The position numbers and the translations under genes were made by a program. A model generated the notes under the pieces. It had not been told where the DNA came from and did no database searches. It worked only from the letters and a program-made list of their open reading frames with translations. Below are positions 1 to 9,042 of a stretch of DNA of 20,261 nt, in pieces. Position 1 is the first letter of the stretch; the number at the start of each line of letters is the position of its first letter. Source of the stretch: an uncultured Actinomycetes bacterium (GTDB lineage Bacteria > Actinomycetota > Actinomycetes > Nanopelagicales > Nanopelagicaceae); the NCBI GenBank assembly GCA_903897475.1, contig CAIUBS010000084.1, positions 1-20,261 on the forward strand. The letters are read 5' to 3'.

Positions 1-877
1 ATCTAAAGGTTTGAGCATTTGGAAATCTATTTTTAAAGTTTAGTAAAAAGTTTGAGGTAGCACCGGCAAAGGAATAAATAGTCTGAGCAGCATCGCCAAC
101 TACACAGATTTCCTCTCTATTTCCTAGCCATAGGTTTAATAAGCGTTGTTGTAGTGGCGAGACATCTTGGTACTCATCTACCGTAAAATATCGATACTGA
201 TCCCTTACCCGCTCGCGCACGCCACGATCCTCTTCAAGCATGCCAACTGTAAGTAATAAAACATCTTCAAAATCCAAAGTTCTTTCTTGTCGCTTTAATG
301 TTTCATAAGCTTCATAAACCTGTGAAATCATTGATAAGTTTTCATTATCACTTTTACTGTTTGGAAGTCTGACTGATCGCTGGTTATCAATAGCTTTCTG
401 ACAATATTCATCTGGTGAAATCTCTAATACTTTTGCCCATTCGATCTCACTTGCAATCTCCCGCAAAGAGTTTGCCTGAGCTGGAATTGCAACTTCAGAT
501 CTTTCAATTGCTTGGCTAATAAATCCAGATTTAGTAGTTAGTAGCGATGGAAATTGGCCGCCAAATGCATATGGCCAAAAGTACAGAAGTTGCTTTAAGG
601 CAGCAGAATGAAAGGTTCTTGCAGCTACATTTGCAACGCCTAAAACTCTAAGGCGAGCGCGCATCTCACCTGCAGCCCGAGCCGTAAAGGTAAGTGCTAA
701 TACCTTAGTGGGGTCAGTAACTGATGAATTAATTGCGTAGGCAATTCGATTAGTTATAACTCTAGTTTTTCCTGTACCAGCCCCGGCAATAACACAAACT
801 GGTCCTCTAATAGCTGTTACAACAGCTAGCTGCTCAGAATCTAAACCAGATAAAATTTGTTGATTATCTACCGCCAT
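1..877 (-). CDS. uvrD2: UvrD2-type SF1 DNA helicase, N-terminal part (3' end beyond window)
   Basis: This is an ATP-dependent 3'-5' DNA helicase of superfamily 1A, expected to act in DNA repair. The window holds the first 292 codons on the minus strand; the family is usually about 650-700 residues, so roughly 40% is visible. The ATG is at 877-875. Visible motifs are a Q-motif glutamine near residue 16, Walker A GAGTGKT at 32-38, an ALTFTARAAGEMRAR motif Ia region, Walker B DEYQD at 234-238 and a GDAAQTIYSFAGA motif III near 268-280. The start overlaps the end of nudC by 10 bases, and AAAGG lies about 9 bases upstream, so it is probably translated from the nudC transcript. The name UvrD2 rather than PcrA/UvrD1 rests on adjacency to nudC, as in mycobacteria. 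The C-terminal domain that would settle it lies outside the window. Confidence 0.85.
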   Translation of the reverse strand, partial: MAVDNQQILSGLDSEQLAVVTAIRGPVCVIAGAGTGKTRVITNRIAYAINSSVTDPTKVLALTFTARAAGEMRARLRVLGVANVAARTFHSAALKQLLYFWPYAFGGQFPSLLTTKSGFISQAIERSEVAIPAQANSLREIASEIEWAKVLEISPDEYCQKAIDNQRSVRLPNSKSDNENLSMISQVYEAYETLKRQERTLDFEDVLLLTVGMLEEDRGVRERVRDQYRYFTVDEYQDVSPLQQRLLNLWLGNREEICVVGDAAQTIYSFAGATSNFLLNFKNRFPNAQTFR

Positions 878-1788
878 GACTCATTACCTTTTAAATCCGA
901 ATCTGCTCTTTCGCCATACCAAGCTTTAATCATTTGGCGAGCCACACTAATTTCTAGCGGCAAAATAAGAGACTTATCAGTTATGGCAGCTTTCATATCC
1001 TGCCTTGAAAACCATCGAATCTCTTCGATCTCCTCACCATCTGCTCTAGCAAGTTCTGGTGTATTTGTAATTGCCTCAAATGCGATCATCAATGAAGCTG
1101 GAAATGGCCAAGGCTGAGAACCTAAATAATTTATATCAGTTAACTCAACTCCCGCCTCTTCTAAAACCTCCCTTTTAACACACTGCTCAAATGATTCACC
1201 CGGCTCAACAAAGCCAGCAAATGTTGAAAATCTATTTTTAGGCCAAACTTTTTGCCGTCCCAATAAAATCCGATCTTTATCATCTTTAACTAAAACAATT
1301 ATCGCGCCATCAGTTCTTGGATAATGCTCACTATTATCAACTAAACATTTTCTAATTGAGCCGCCGGATGCTGCTACAGTTTTGCCACCACACTGTGAAC
1401 ACATTGGATGTTTTTGATGCCAGTTAGCTAATCCCTGGGCATGAACTGCTAGACCAATATCTCTTGAGGGTAAAAAGGCGCCAACTTCGCGCAGAGTCTT
1501 TAACTCTATGTTTATGGCTTGATCAATTGTTAGGTGGCGAACAAAATAAGCTTCACCATCTTTTACGCCTAAAAAATAATCGGTTTCAGGTTGGTATGAA
1601 CCTAGCTCGCTACCCTTTTGAAAGCGTAATTGATTAGAGGTTGCCGAAAATCTTTCGTTTGCGAAAATTAGAACTTCAGCTTTCGGCCATGCTGAGGTTA
1701 AATACTTCTCATCGGTGCGTAGATGGGCAGATCTATCTACCTCAGCAGCTGCTAGTGGAAGTTTTAGTGGTTTTTTGGGCGCCATCAC
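868..1788 (-). CDS. nudC: NAD(+)/NADH diphosphatase, Nudix family
   Basis: NudC hydrolyses NADH/NAD+ to NMN(H) and AMP; the E. coli enzyme also removes NAD caps from RNA. The 306-residue protein has a zinc-finger region with C130, C133 and C148, then a complete Nudix box at about 192-214 (GFVEPGESFEQCVKREVLEE followed by AGV). The NudC-subfamily signature SQPWPFPASLM follows at 224-234. The position of the usual fourth zinc cysteine (C148+3) is Asp151. I chose GTG at 1788 because a TAGGGT hexamer sits exactly six bases upstream, which predicts a leaderless mRNA starting at that codon; ATG at 1785 is the alternative. It overlaps downstream uvrD2 by 10 bases and is divergent from the EEP-family gene. 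The nudC-uvrD2 pairing is conserved in mycobacteria. Confidence 0.93.
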   Translation of the reverse strand: MMAPKKPLKLPLAAAEVDRSAHLRTDEKYLTSAWPKAEVLIFANERFSATSNQLRFQKGSELGSYQPETDYFLGVKDGEAYFVRHLTIDQAINIELKTLREVGAFLPSRDIGLAVHAQGLANWHQKHPMCSQCGGKTVAASGGSIRKCLVDNSEHYPRTDGAIIVLVKDDKDRILLGRQKVWPKNRFSTFAGFVEPGESFEQCVKREVLEEAGVELTDINYLGSQPWPFPASLMIAFEAITNTPELARADGEEIEEIRWFSRQDMKAAITDKSLILPLEISVARQMIKAWYGERADSDLKGNESWR

Positions 1789-1794
1789 GTGCCG

Positions 1795-1800
1795 ACCCTA
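1795..1800 (-). promoter_or_regulatory. -10 hexamer of leaderless nudC promoter
   Basis: On the minus strand TAGGGT is followed by six bases (cggcac) and then GTG at 1788-1786. TANNNT with six bases to the start codon is the expected geometry when transcription begins at the first base of the start codon. No Shine-Dalgarno sequence precedes nudC. I see no convincing -35 box. Confidence 0.6.
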
Positions 1801-1801
1801 C

Positions 1802-1807
1802 TAGCCT
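1802..1807 (+). promoter_or_regulatory. -10 hexamer of leaderless EEP-family promoter
   Basis: TAGCCT is followed by six bases (gtcgtc) and then ATG at 1814, the same leaderless geometry as on the opposite strand. Only base 1801 separates it from the nudC hexamer, so two polymerases could not occupy both promoters at once. Confidence 0.55.
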
Positions 1808-1813
1808 GTCGTC

Positions 1814-2671
1814 ATGGTTGTCGCCCCCGCTCAAAGCATGCGAGTGATCTCATGGAATCTTTTACATGGACAAGCTATCCCGCCGATCGCAACACAGGAC
1901 TTCAGGCAAACTTTAATCTCTGCAACTAATCAGGTAGTAGAAAATTACCATCCAGATTTCATATCAATTCAAGAGGTTGATTACCTTCAACCTAGGTCAA
2001 ACAATATAAATCAGACCCAAGTGATCGCTGAAAATTCTGGACTTAAGTACTGGGCTTATCTGCCGGCGATATTTGGTACTCCAGGTGAAAGATGGAAAAA
2101 GGTTAAAGATTTAGAGCAATCAATCATCACCGAATCCAATACCATTTTAAAGAGTAAAAGCTATGGAATTGGAATTGCAACTAATCAAAAAATAATAAAG
2201 CTAAGTGTTAAAAAATTAGGTAGATCAATAATTGGTATGCCACTACTTATTCCTAAAGAAAATGGAAAAGGTGCAAGGTTTATTTATGTTAAGGATGAGC
2301 CAAGAGTTGCCTTAATAGCCCAACTTGCAAATGGCTTAACTATTGCTACCACTCATCTATCATTTGTCCCTGGCGTTAATATCTACCAATTAAATCGCTT
2401 AAGTGCATTTATAAAAAAACTTCCTGGTGAAAAGATTTTAACTGGTGATCTAAATTTACCGGCAAATATCCCATCAAAGTTAAGTAGGTTTAAATCACTT
2501 GCTAACACATTGACATATCCAAGCTGGGGAGAAAAAATTCAATTTGACTACATTATGGCCGAAAAAAGCTCACTTAAATCTGGTCTTATTTCTGCAACCT
2601 TAATTAAAAATAATCATAAAACTATAATCTCAGACCACATCCCAATTGGTTTTGAGCTTAAATTTCAATAG
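1814..2671 (+). CDS. Endonuclease/exonuclease/phosphatase (EEP, DNase I-like) family protein
   Basis: This is a predicted metal-dependent phosphoesterase of the EEP fold (exonuclease III, DNase I, nocturnin and sphingomyelinase relatives). The 285-residue protein carries the family's ordered active-site motifs: SWNLLHG at 13-19 (Asn15), QEVD at 53-56 (Glu54, metal ligand), THLSF with His181, GDLNLP at 211-216 (Asp212, Asn214), DYI with Asp245, and the terminal SDHIPIGF at 273-280 (Asp274/His275). There is no signal peptide or membrane segment, so it is probably cytoplasmic. Substrate cannot be read from sequence. The start at 1814 fits the -10 spacing; Met9 (ATG at 1838) is the alternative. 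It is inverted relative to the repair genes on both sides, and its last 14 bases overlap the adnB 3' end in convergent orientation. Confidence 0.85.
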   Translation: MVVAPAQSMRVISWNLLHGQAIPPIATQDFRQTLISATNQVVENYHPDFISIQEVDYLQPRSNNINQTQVIAENSGLKYWAYLPAIFGTPGERWKKVKDLEQSIITESNTILKSKSYGIGIATNQKIIKLSVKKLGRSIIGMPLLIPKENGKGARFIYVKDEPRVALIAQLANGLTIATTHLSFVPGVNIYQLNRLSAFIKKLPGEKILTGDLNLPANIPSKLSRFKSLANTLTYPSWGEKIQFDYIMAEKSSLKSGLISATLIKNNHKTIISDHIPIGFELKFQ

Positions 2672-5600
2672 GTACTTTTGAAATCAATTCAATTAAATCT
2701 GACTCATCTAAAATATCAGCCGGTCTTACGGTTTGGTTATCAGATACATAGTGAAAAGCTGCACTTACATTTTCAATCGGAACTGACTTTAACTTGGCGT
2801 AAGCCAATCTGTACATCGCAAGTTGGATAGCAGCATTTTCTAAATCAGATCCATCTTTTACTTTGCCAGTTTTCCAATCTACAACCTCATATTGATCAAC
2901 TCCCCTTTGATAGACAGCATCGATCCGACCCCGAATTAAGGTTTGATCAATCATGGTTTCAAAGCCCACCTCAATATCTATTGGGTTTTTTACGGCCCAA
3001 TCACTAGCTAGCCAGGCTTTTTGCAACTTATCTAAAGTGGCATCTTTTTCCGTTTCAAACTTAGTAGAGCTTTGATTAAACAATTCATCCATAGAAATTA
3101 ATGAAGGATGTTTGAAGTGATTTTCTAGCCACAGGTGAAACTCGGTGCCACGGCGAGCGTACTTATCAATATGATTTGGCATCGGACGGCGAATTCTCAT
3201 TGCCAACTCCTCTGGCTCTTTAGCCAAATAAAGCAAGGTTGAAACTGAAAGTCGATTTGGAAGAGTAACTGTTAAATAATCCTTTCTACTTTTTATTTCA
3301 TTAATAATTGATTGCATATCTAACAAAATAGATTTAACCTCTTGACTACCTGCCTGGGCTAAGGCCGTTTTTATATCTAGCTGTGGAGCTTGATTAGTTA
3401 AATCTGCAACCTTACGAATTTTTTCTACCTGAGCACTTGGCTTTGGCCAAATACCGGTAATTGGATTTTCTTTTAGTGGATTCCTACCAACTGGAACTGG
3501 AGTATCATTTAAAACTACCCCACCTTTGATCTTGCTGATTGATTTAGAAAAAATTTCAAATAATGTACTTGGAGCAACAGGCTTTTCGCCATTTCTAAAG
3601 TGTGAAGTTGTGCAAATTAGTCCTTGCTTGGCTCTAGTAATTGCTACATAAGCCAATCTCATCTCCTCTAAATTTTTGCGCTCTTTCCATTGATCTGAGA
3701 ATCTATCTAGTCCAGCTTTTAGCGACTTATTATCTGAGAAATTTTCAAATGTAATATTTGGAAGTTGGTCAAAATCACCACGCATACTTACTGGAATCGA
3801 ACCAGCATTTGTTATCCAATTATCAGATTTTTTGCCAACACTTGGAAAACTTTTTGCTGCAAGTCCTGGTATTGCAACGTAATCCCACTCTGCACCTTTT
3901 GCTGCGTGGATAGTTAGGATTTGAACAGCATCACTTCTTACATCAACTTCAGCAGGTTTTAGGCCACCTTCAGCCTCCTCTGTAATTTTTAACCATTGCA
4001 GAAAACCGATTAAAGTTCCACCATTTTTCTCAAATCTGGCAGCCTCATCTAAAAATCTATCCAAATTTTTTCTACCATTTTGCCAGCCATCTCTAACTAG
4101 CACCTCATTATCAAGATTAAGAAATTGCTCTACCTCAATAATTGCATCTGTTATTGAGCCAGTTAATCCTCTTCTTAGTGACCTAAGGCTGAGTGCAAAC
4201 TTTCTTATCCGATTTAGACCATCTTCGGTAAAAGCTGGTGTGGCTTTGTAGTTATCAATTTCTTTTTGAACCAATACTAATAAGTGTTCTAAGGATTCAA
4301 TTATTGATCCAGAGGCAAATTCATCTGCTGTGGACATAACTTCAATATTTTCCTCAAGTGCTTGCTTTAATTGTCTACCTCTTGAGTTTTCATTTGCCTT
4401 GGCAAATGACTTAGTGAAAGCACCTAAGGCCATTAAATCTCTGGCTCCTAAAGCTAGGTGTGGACCAGTAAGTAGACGCATTAACGCTGTACCTGAATCA
4501 GGCATCATTAAGGTTCGAAGTAGCGCAATAATGTCTGCCACCTCTGGAGTGTGAATTAATCCTCCAACTCCGGGTACATCAGTTGGAATATCTAATTCGG
4601 TAAGTGCACTTTGAATTAAATCTATTTGTGATCTATTGCGCACTAAAACTGCAAAAGTACTTTTCTCATTTTCTGATTTGGCAACTCGTTCTTTATCAAA
4701 CCAGTACTTTGCAAAGTACTCAGCAATTGCTTTACCTTCTTGAGCTGCAGTTTCATAAACACCACATAAAACTTCGCCAGTTTTAGCATTTGGTCTTACG
4801 CCTAGTTTTTCAGAATTACTATTAGTTGAGATGGTATCAATCATTACATTTGCTAAATTTAGGATTGCTTCATCGTTGCGCCAAGTTGTTAGCAATGTAT
4901 ATCGAGTAGCCTTACTATTAAAGGATTGTGAGAATGTATCTAAAGTCTCTGAGCTAGCACTTCGCCAACCATAAATTGCTTGATTTGGATCACCAACAGC
5001 CGTTACTGGGTGATTATTACCGAATAAATTAGAGAGAAATTTGATCTGATTGAAAGAAGTATCCTGGTATTCATCTAATAGAACTACCTTAAACTTATTT
5101 CGCTCAAGAATTCCAATATCATCATTGTGGTTATCTTTGCTTTCCTTAACTAAATTAGCAGCAATGGACATATGATCATTAAAAGTAAGAAGTCCATTTT
5201 GCTTTCTGCGCTCATCAAAAGCTGCAACAATTGGCAAAATTGCAAGCCTTTGAGTAAGTTCTGCTTTAAACTCTAAAACAGCATTTGTTTGTCGATCAGT
5301 AAATGTTGAGATCTGATTTAGTAAGTTATGTGTGTACTCAATTATTTCTTGTGCACTTCTATCATTTTCTGCTAGTTGGGTAGATAAATCCATAACCTCG
5401 GAGACGACGGATTTGGACGAGCCGTTTATTGGCAGATCACCGCCAGCAAATCTACTTACCTCTTCATATGCAATTTGCCATGCTGCAGCCTCGCCAATTG
5501 GATCTGAATCAGCATCTATACCAATTCTAATTGCATGGTCGGCCAGTACTTTTCCGGCATATGAGTGATAAGTTGAAATTGTTAATTCTGATTCATCAAG

Positions 5601-5912
5601 GTTATCTGGTAACAATTTTGCATTTCTTAGTTGCCGCAATCGATGCTTTATTCGTTTAGATAACTCGCCTGCAGATTTTCTTGTGAAAGTTAGCCCCAGC
5701 AATTGATTAGGTGTAATTATTGAATTTGCAACTAAATACAAAACTCGCTGGCTCATAGTTTCAGTCTTGCCAGATCCAGCTCCTGCAATGACTACAGAAG
5801 GAGTAAGTGGTGACTCAATTATTGGAATCTGTTCTTTAGTTGGCATTCTAAATGTTGGATCAACTGCCTTAATACGGTTAGCAATTTCTTCTGCTGGGTA
5901 TTTAATGATCAT
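2658..5912 (-). CDS. adnB: AdnB-like helicase-nuclease subunit (UvrD motor plus RecB-type nuclease)
   Basis: This is the second subunit of the actinobacterial AdnAB motor-nuclease, which resects DNA double-strand ends before recombination. In mycobacteria the AdnB motor drives translocation, and its nuclease makes the ATP-stimulated cuts. The protein is 1084 residues. Visible elements are a Q-motif Gln28, Walker A AGAGSGKT at 43-50, DEYQD at 280-284, GDPNQAIYGWRSAS at 308-320, an LTIHAAKGAEWDYV helicase motif V and LAYVAITRAKQG motif VI. The C-terminal nuclease has Asp998, DWK at 1012-1014 and Q1030/Y1034. No iron-sulfur cysteine cluster is visible. I start it at ATG 5912 because it forms an ATGA overlap with the adnA stop. 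An upstream TTG at 5951 would extend it by 13 residues but is less likely. Translation is probably coupled to adnA. Confidence 0.9.
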   Translation of the reverse strand: MIIKYPAEEIANRIKAVDPTFRMPTKEQIPIIESPLTPSVVIAGAGSGKTETMSQRVLYLVANSIITPNQLLGLTFTRKSAGELSKRIKHRLRQLRNAKLLPDNLDESELTISTYHSYAGKVLADHAIRIGIDADSDPIGEAAAWQIAYEEVSRFAGGDLPINGSSKSVVSEVMDLSTQLAENDRSAQEIIEYTHNLLNQISTFTDRQTNAVLEFKAELTQRLAILPIVAAFDERRKQNGLLTFNDHMSIAANLVKESKDNHNDDIGILERNKFKVVLLDEYQDTSFNQIKFLSNLFGNNHPVTAVGDPNQAIYGWRSASSETLDTFSQSFNSKATRYTLLTTWRNDEAILNLANVMIDTISTNSNSEKLGVRPNAKTGEVLCGVYETAAQEGKAIAEYFAKYWFDKERVAKSENEKSTFAVLVRNRSQIDLIQSALTELDIPTDVPGVGGLIHTPEVADIIALLRTLMMPDSGTALMRLLTGPHLALGARDLMALGAFTKSFAKANENSRGRQLKQALEENIEVMSTADEFASGSIIESLEHLLVLVQKEIDNYKATPAFTEDGLNRIRKFALSLRSLRRGLTGSITDAIIEVEQFLNLDNEVLVRDGWQNGRKNLDRFLDEAARFEKNGGTLIGFLQWLKITEEAEGGLKPAEVDVRSDAVQILTIHAAKGAEWDYVAIPGLAAKSFPSVGKKSDNWITNAGSIPVSMRGDFDQLPNITFENFSDNKSLKAGLDRFSDQWKERKNLEEMRLAYVAITRAKQGLICTTSHFRNGEKPVAPSTLFEIFSKSISKIKGGVVLNDTPVPVGRNPLKENPITGIWPKPSAQVEKIRKVADLTNQAPQLDIKTALAQAGSQEVKSILLDMQSIINEIKSRKDYLTVTLPNRLSVSTLLYLAKEPEELAMRIRRPMPNHIDKYARRGTEFHLWLENHFKHPSLISMDELFNQSSTKFETEKDATLDKLQKAWLASDWAVKNPIDIEVGFETMIDQTLIRGRIDAVYQRGVDQYEVVDWKTGKVKDGSDLENAAIQLAMYRLAYAKLKSVPIENVSAAFHYVSDNQTVRPADILDESDLIELISKVPIEI

Positions 5913-8900
5913 TTTCCAATTACCGCCTGACCCTGCGGTTGTATTGGACAACTAGCCTTAACTCCACAACTGCGGCAACGATCATTTATTGTTGCGATAA
6001 AAGTTTTATCACTCATTTGGCTAGAGATATTAATCAACTCCGCAGTCACAGTATCTGCATCAACCTTTTCTTGTGGTCTAATTGCTGCTTCTTTTGCGTC
6101 AGAATTACCGATGAAAACTAGGGCAGCTCCTGCCACCTCTTGATGGTCTAATTTATTCTTAAATGCATCTTTTACTACTGCCAACTGATATGTCTGAAGT
6201 TGTTTATTTTCACTGGCTTTGTCGTAGCTAATAGCAGTTGCACCAGTCTTTAAATCAACAATAAAGTATTTTCCATCGCTATTTAACTCAATTCGATCAA
6301 TCGAACCAGAAATAATGGCATTTCCAAGTTTAAATTCGAATTTTTCTTCAACTGAAACTAAAGTATTTTGATTAGTGTTGTTCCAGCCATAAAATTTCTG
6401 CAACATTTGGGCAGCTCTTCGATATTCATAATCTTTAATCCATCCTTTGTTCATATCGATTAAACTCCAAGCACCTTTTAACTTGCTTTCAAGTTGCTCT
6501 AGGGTTAAATCTGGTTGCTGACTTAATTGAGCAGCAATTACATGTATTGCAGTTCCTAAAACTTGAGCTGTTGAATCTGCATCTTTACCACCGCTTTGCT
6601 CAAGAAGCCATTTCAGGCCACATTCACTAAATGACTCAAGAGAGCTAGGTGAAATTCGCAATTGTTCCTGCTGAGAAATTACCGATTGATCAGTTGAAAT
6701 TGGCAAGTTACCAACCCAATTTCTAGGATCGGCAGCCCTAACCCCGTTATTGGCTAGTGTTTTTAAAGCTGAAGTTGCAAAATCAATTTCAGCTTTGGAC
6801 TCAGATCGCATTGCCATTCGTCTAAGTGCTGCTACCAAAGCAGGTTGGGTAATAGCCCGCTCATTTTGCGTTAGTTGATAATCCTCTCCAGCAAATTTTT
6901 CAAAATACCTAGATGGCTGATTATCTTCTGCAACTATTGCAGTGATAATTAATTCTTTAGTTGCTCTAGAAGTTGCAACATTTAGTAATCTCATCTCATC
7001 CTCTGCCAAGCCTGAGGCAGAAATAGCCTCTAATTGATCTGGATTACTTATCCCATGACGAAATATCTCTACTAATCTTTCGCTGCCTAGAAGTGATCCG
7101 CGCTGCTTTAAATTGGGCCAATTTCCATCTTGCATTCCAGCTAATGCAACATATTGCCACTCTAATCCCTTTGCAGAGTGAACCGTCATTATCCGAACAA
7201 CTTCATTTCGTTGAGCAGTAGCAGTGATGCTATCTGCCAGAATTTTTTCGCCCAGAAGTTGATCAATAAATAGCGATGGCTTAGCGCCAGGTAATCGTTC
7301 ACTAAATCTACGCGCTACTTCAAATAGTGCAATGATTGCATCTAAATTTTGATCGGCAATGGCCCCTTTATTACCGCCAGTTAATGCTTGGCTTTGCCAA
7401 AGCGTAGCGATGCTCTCACCGTCATAGTTTTTGGCATTACTCCATATACTCCATAATAAATCTGAAATATCTTTTGATTTTGCCAATGATTTTTTTGCTT
7501 CACTAATAAGATCATTTATGCGCTTTAATGGCGTTAATTGCTCCCAAGGCAGATCTACTGTTGGCGCAGTTAATGCATCTAAAATTAACTCAGTTGAGTT
7601 TTTTCTATTCTCATTTTTTTGCTCTTTAGTAAGCCAGATTCGCATTTGTCGAATAGAAATAGCATCAGCGCCTGCAAATTCACTATATAACAGCGACTCT
7701 ATTTGATCCCAATTAGCTGGAATTAACTTAACTTCACCTAACGCGATTTGTGCAATAGTGATTATGGGCTTAATAGCAGGATTGTCAGCTAAGGAATTGG
7801 CAGCAGCATCAATTTCTACTGGAATCTGATTAATCGCAAATGCCCTACTTAAGGCTGCTACTTGCGCACCTGGGGATCTCAATACAACTGCCATCTGTGA
7901 CCAAGGCACACCATCTTTTAAGTGGGCTGATCTAAATTGGTGTGCAATGTAATTTGCCTCTTCACTTGCACTACTTAATGCGGCAACTTTTGGAGCCAAG
8001 ATGCTCCTAAAGCTCTTACTTAAAACCACCTTATTGTTTATTCCAAACTGCTCTAAGTCAGAAATCAAATTATCTGGGTCAGCTCCTCTAAATCTTCCTA
8101 CTGCACTTTGTGGATCGGCAAAAATAACTAACTCTTGTCCACTTATTAGTTTAAGAAGTTTTCGTTGCGCCCTATCTGACTCTTGAAACTCATCAACATA
8201 AATTACTTGAAATATACTCCTATACTTTTCAAGAAGTTTTGGATTGCTTTCCAACTTTTCGATTGCGGCAATAATTATTTCACTTGGATCGATTCTAAAT
8301 AATTTAGTTGTAGTTGTGCCATCTCGTAATGCAAGTGTTTTACGATATTCATCCCAAAAATTACAAATTGCCGGCCAATACTTTTGCCCATACTTTTGAG
8401 CATACTTTTTTAACTCCTGCGGTGAGGAACCGCGCTCAGTTGCTCGGCCGATAAAATCACGTAACTCCTTGGCAAAGCCACGGGTAGTAAGTGCTGGAAT
8501 CAACTCCTTTGGCCAAATTTCTAGCTGTGGATTTTGTGCCAGTCTTTGTGAGTCAATTTGAAGTAGTTGAGTAATTAACGCATCCTGCTCAGCTCCAGAT
8601 AGCAAAACATATTTACTACCATCTTCATCTAAAAGTTGATCATTTAAAATTAAAAATGCAATTGAGTGAAACGTTCTAGCTATTGGTTCATTGACAGTAT
8701 GAAGTAGAGGATTAGCAGCTGCAATCTGATCTCGTAATCTACTTGCACTTTGTCGACCATAAGTAATTGCCAAAATAGTATTCGCATCACTGCCTTGAGC
8801 AATTCGATTAGCAACTGCCTTAATTAAAGTTGAAGTTTTGCCAGTACCCGCACTTCCTAAAACTAAAAGTGAGGATCCTCGATGATTGATTATTTGATTT

Positions 8901-8989
8901 TGCTCAGCACTAATTTGCTCAGCTGCTAGTAGCTCTTCTTTAACCGAAGATCTAACTAGCTCTACTTTTACCTTGGATTTTGTGGCCAC
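5909..8989 (-). CDS. adnA: AdnA-like helicase-nuclease subunit with Fe-S nuclease domain
   Basis: This is the first subunit of the AdnAB end-resection complex. The 1026 residues begin with a UvrD-like motor: Walker A GSAGTGKT at 45-52, DEFQES at 266-271, ADPQSAVGRFRGAD near 291-304, MTVHSAKGLEWQYVAL near 601-616 and RLLNVATSRATKEL near 667-680. The C-terminus is a RecB-type nuclease with Asp898, DLK at 912-914 and Q930/Y934. C790 together with C1005-x2-C1008-x5-C1014 gives the four-cysteine arrangement of AddB/Cas4-type iron-sulfur nucleases, so a 4Fe-4S cluster is likely. The start is GTG at 8989, with TAAATT five bases upstream as a possible -10. It lies 53 bases downstream of typA and overlaps adnB by ATGA. 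Both motor and nuclease look intact. Confidence 0.92.
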   Translation of the reverse strand: MATKSKVKVELVRSSVKEELLAAEQISAEQNQIINHRGSSLLVLGSAGTGKTSTLIKAVANRIAQGSDANTILAITYGRQSASRLRDQIAAANPLLHTVNEPIARTFHSIAFLILNDQLLDEDGSKYVLLSGAEQDALITQLLQIDSQRLAQNPQLEIWPKELIPALTTRGFAKELRDFIGRATERGSSPQELKKYAQKYGQKYWPAICNFWDEYRKTLALRDGTTTTKLFRIDPSEIIIAAIEKLESNPKLLEKYRSIFQVIYVDEFQESDRAQRKLLKLISGQELVIFADPQSAVGRFRGADPDNLISDLEQFGINNKVVLSKSFRSILAPKVAALSSASEEANYIAHQFRSAHLKDGVPWSQMAVVLRSPGAQVAALSRAFAINQIPVEIDAAANSLADNPAIKPIITIAQIALGEVKLIPANWDQIESLLYSEFAGADAISIRQMRIWLTKEQKNENRKNSTELILDALTAPTVDLPWEQLTPLKRINDLISEAKKSLAKSKDISDLLWSIWSNAKNYDGESIATLWQSQALTGGNKGAIADQNLDAIIALFEVARRFSERLPGAKPSLFIDQLLGEKILADSITATAQRNEVVRIMTVHSAKGLEWQYVALAGMQDGNWPNLKQRGSLLGSERLVEIFRHGISNPDQLEAISASGLAEDEMRLLNVATSRATKELIITAIVAEDNQPSRYFEKFAGEDYQLTQNERAITQPALVAALRRMAMRSESKAEIDFATSALKTLANNGVRAADPRNWVGNLPISTDQSVISQQEQLRISPSSLESFSECGLKWLLEQSGGKDADSTAQVLGTAIHVIAAQLSQQPDLTLEQLESKLKGAWSLIDMNKGWIKDYEYRRAAQMLQKFYGWNNTNQNTLVSVEEKFEFKLGNAIISGSIDRIELNSDGKYFIVDLKTGATAISYDKASENKQLQTYQLAVVKDAFKNKLDHQEVAGAALVFIGNSDAKEAAIRPQEKVDADTVTAELINISSQMSDKTFIATINDRCRSCGVKASCPIQPQGQAVIGK

Positions 8990-8994
8990 GGCTT

Positions 8995-9000
8995 AATTTA
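8995..9000 (-). promoter_or_regulatory. Possible -10 hexamer for adnA
   Basis: On the minus strand TAAATT precedes the adnA GTG by five bases, one short of the six seen elsewhere in this window. It would make adnAB independently transcribed from typA. The 8990-9042 spacer contains no clear Shine-Dalgarno site and no terminator-like hairpin. Confidence 0.35.
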
Positions 9001-9042
9001 ACGCCACAGCTACGACATTAATGGGATGGGCAAAGTTAAAGC

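Noticed and set aside
5909..5951. Longer adnB start at TTG 5951
   Set aside because: It would need a TTG codon inside adnA and add 13 residues of Gly/Ser/Thr-rich sequence. ATG 5912 forms a standard ATGA overlap and begins just before the conserved region.
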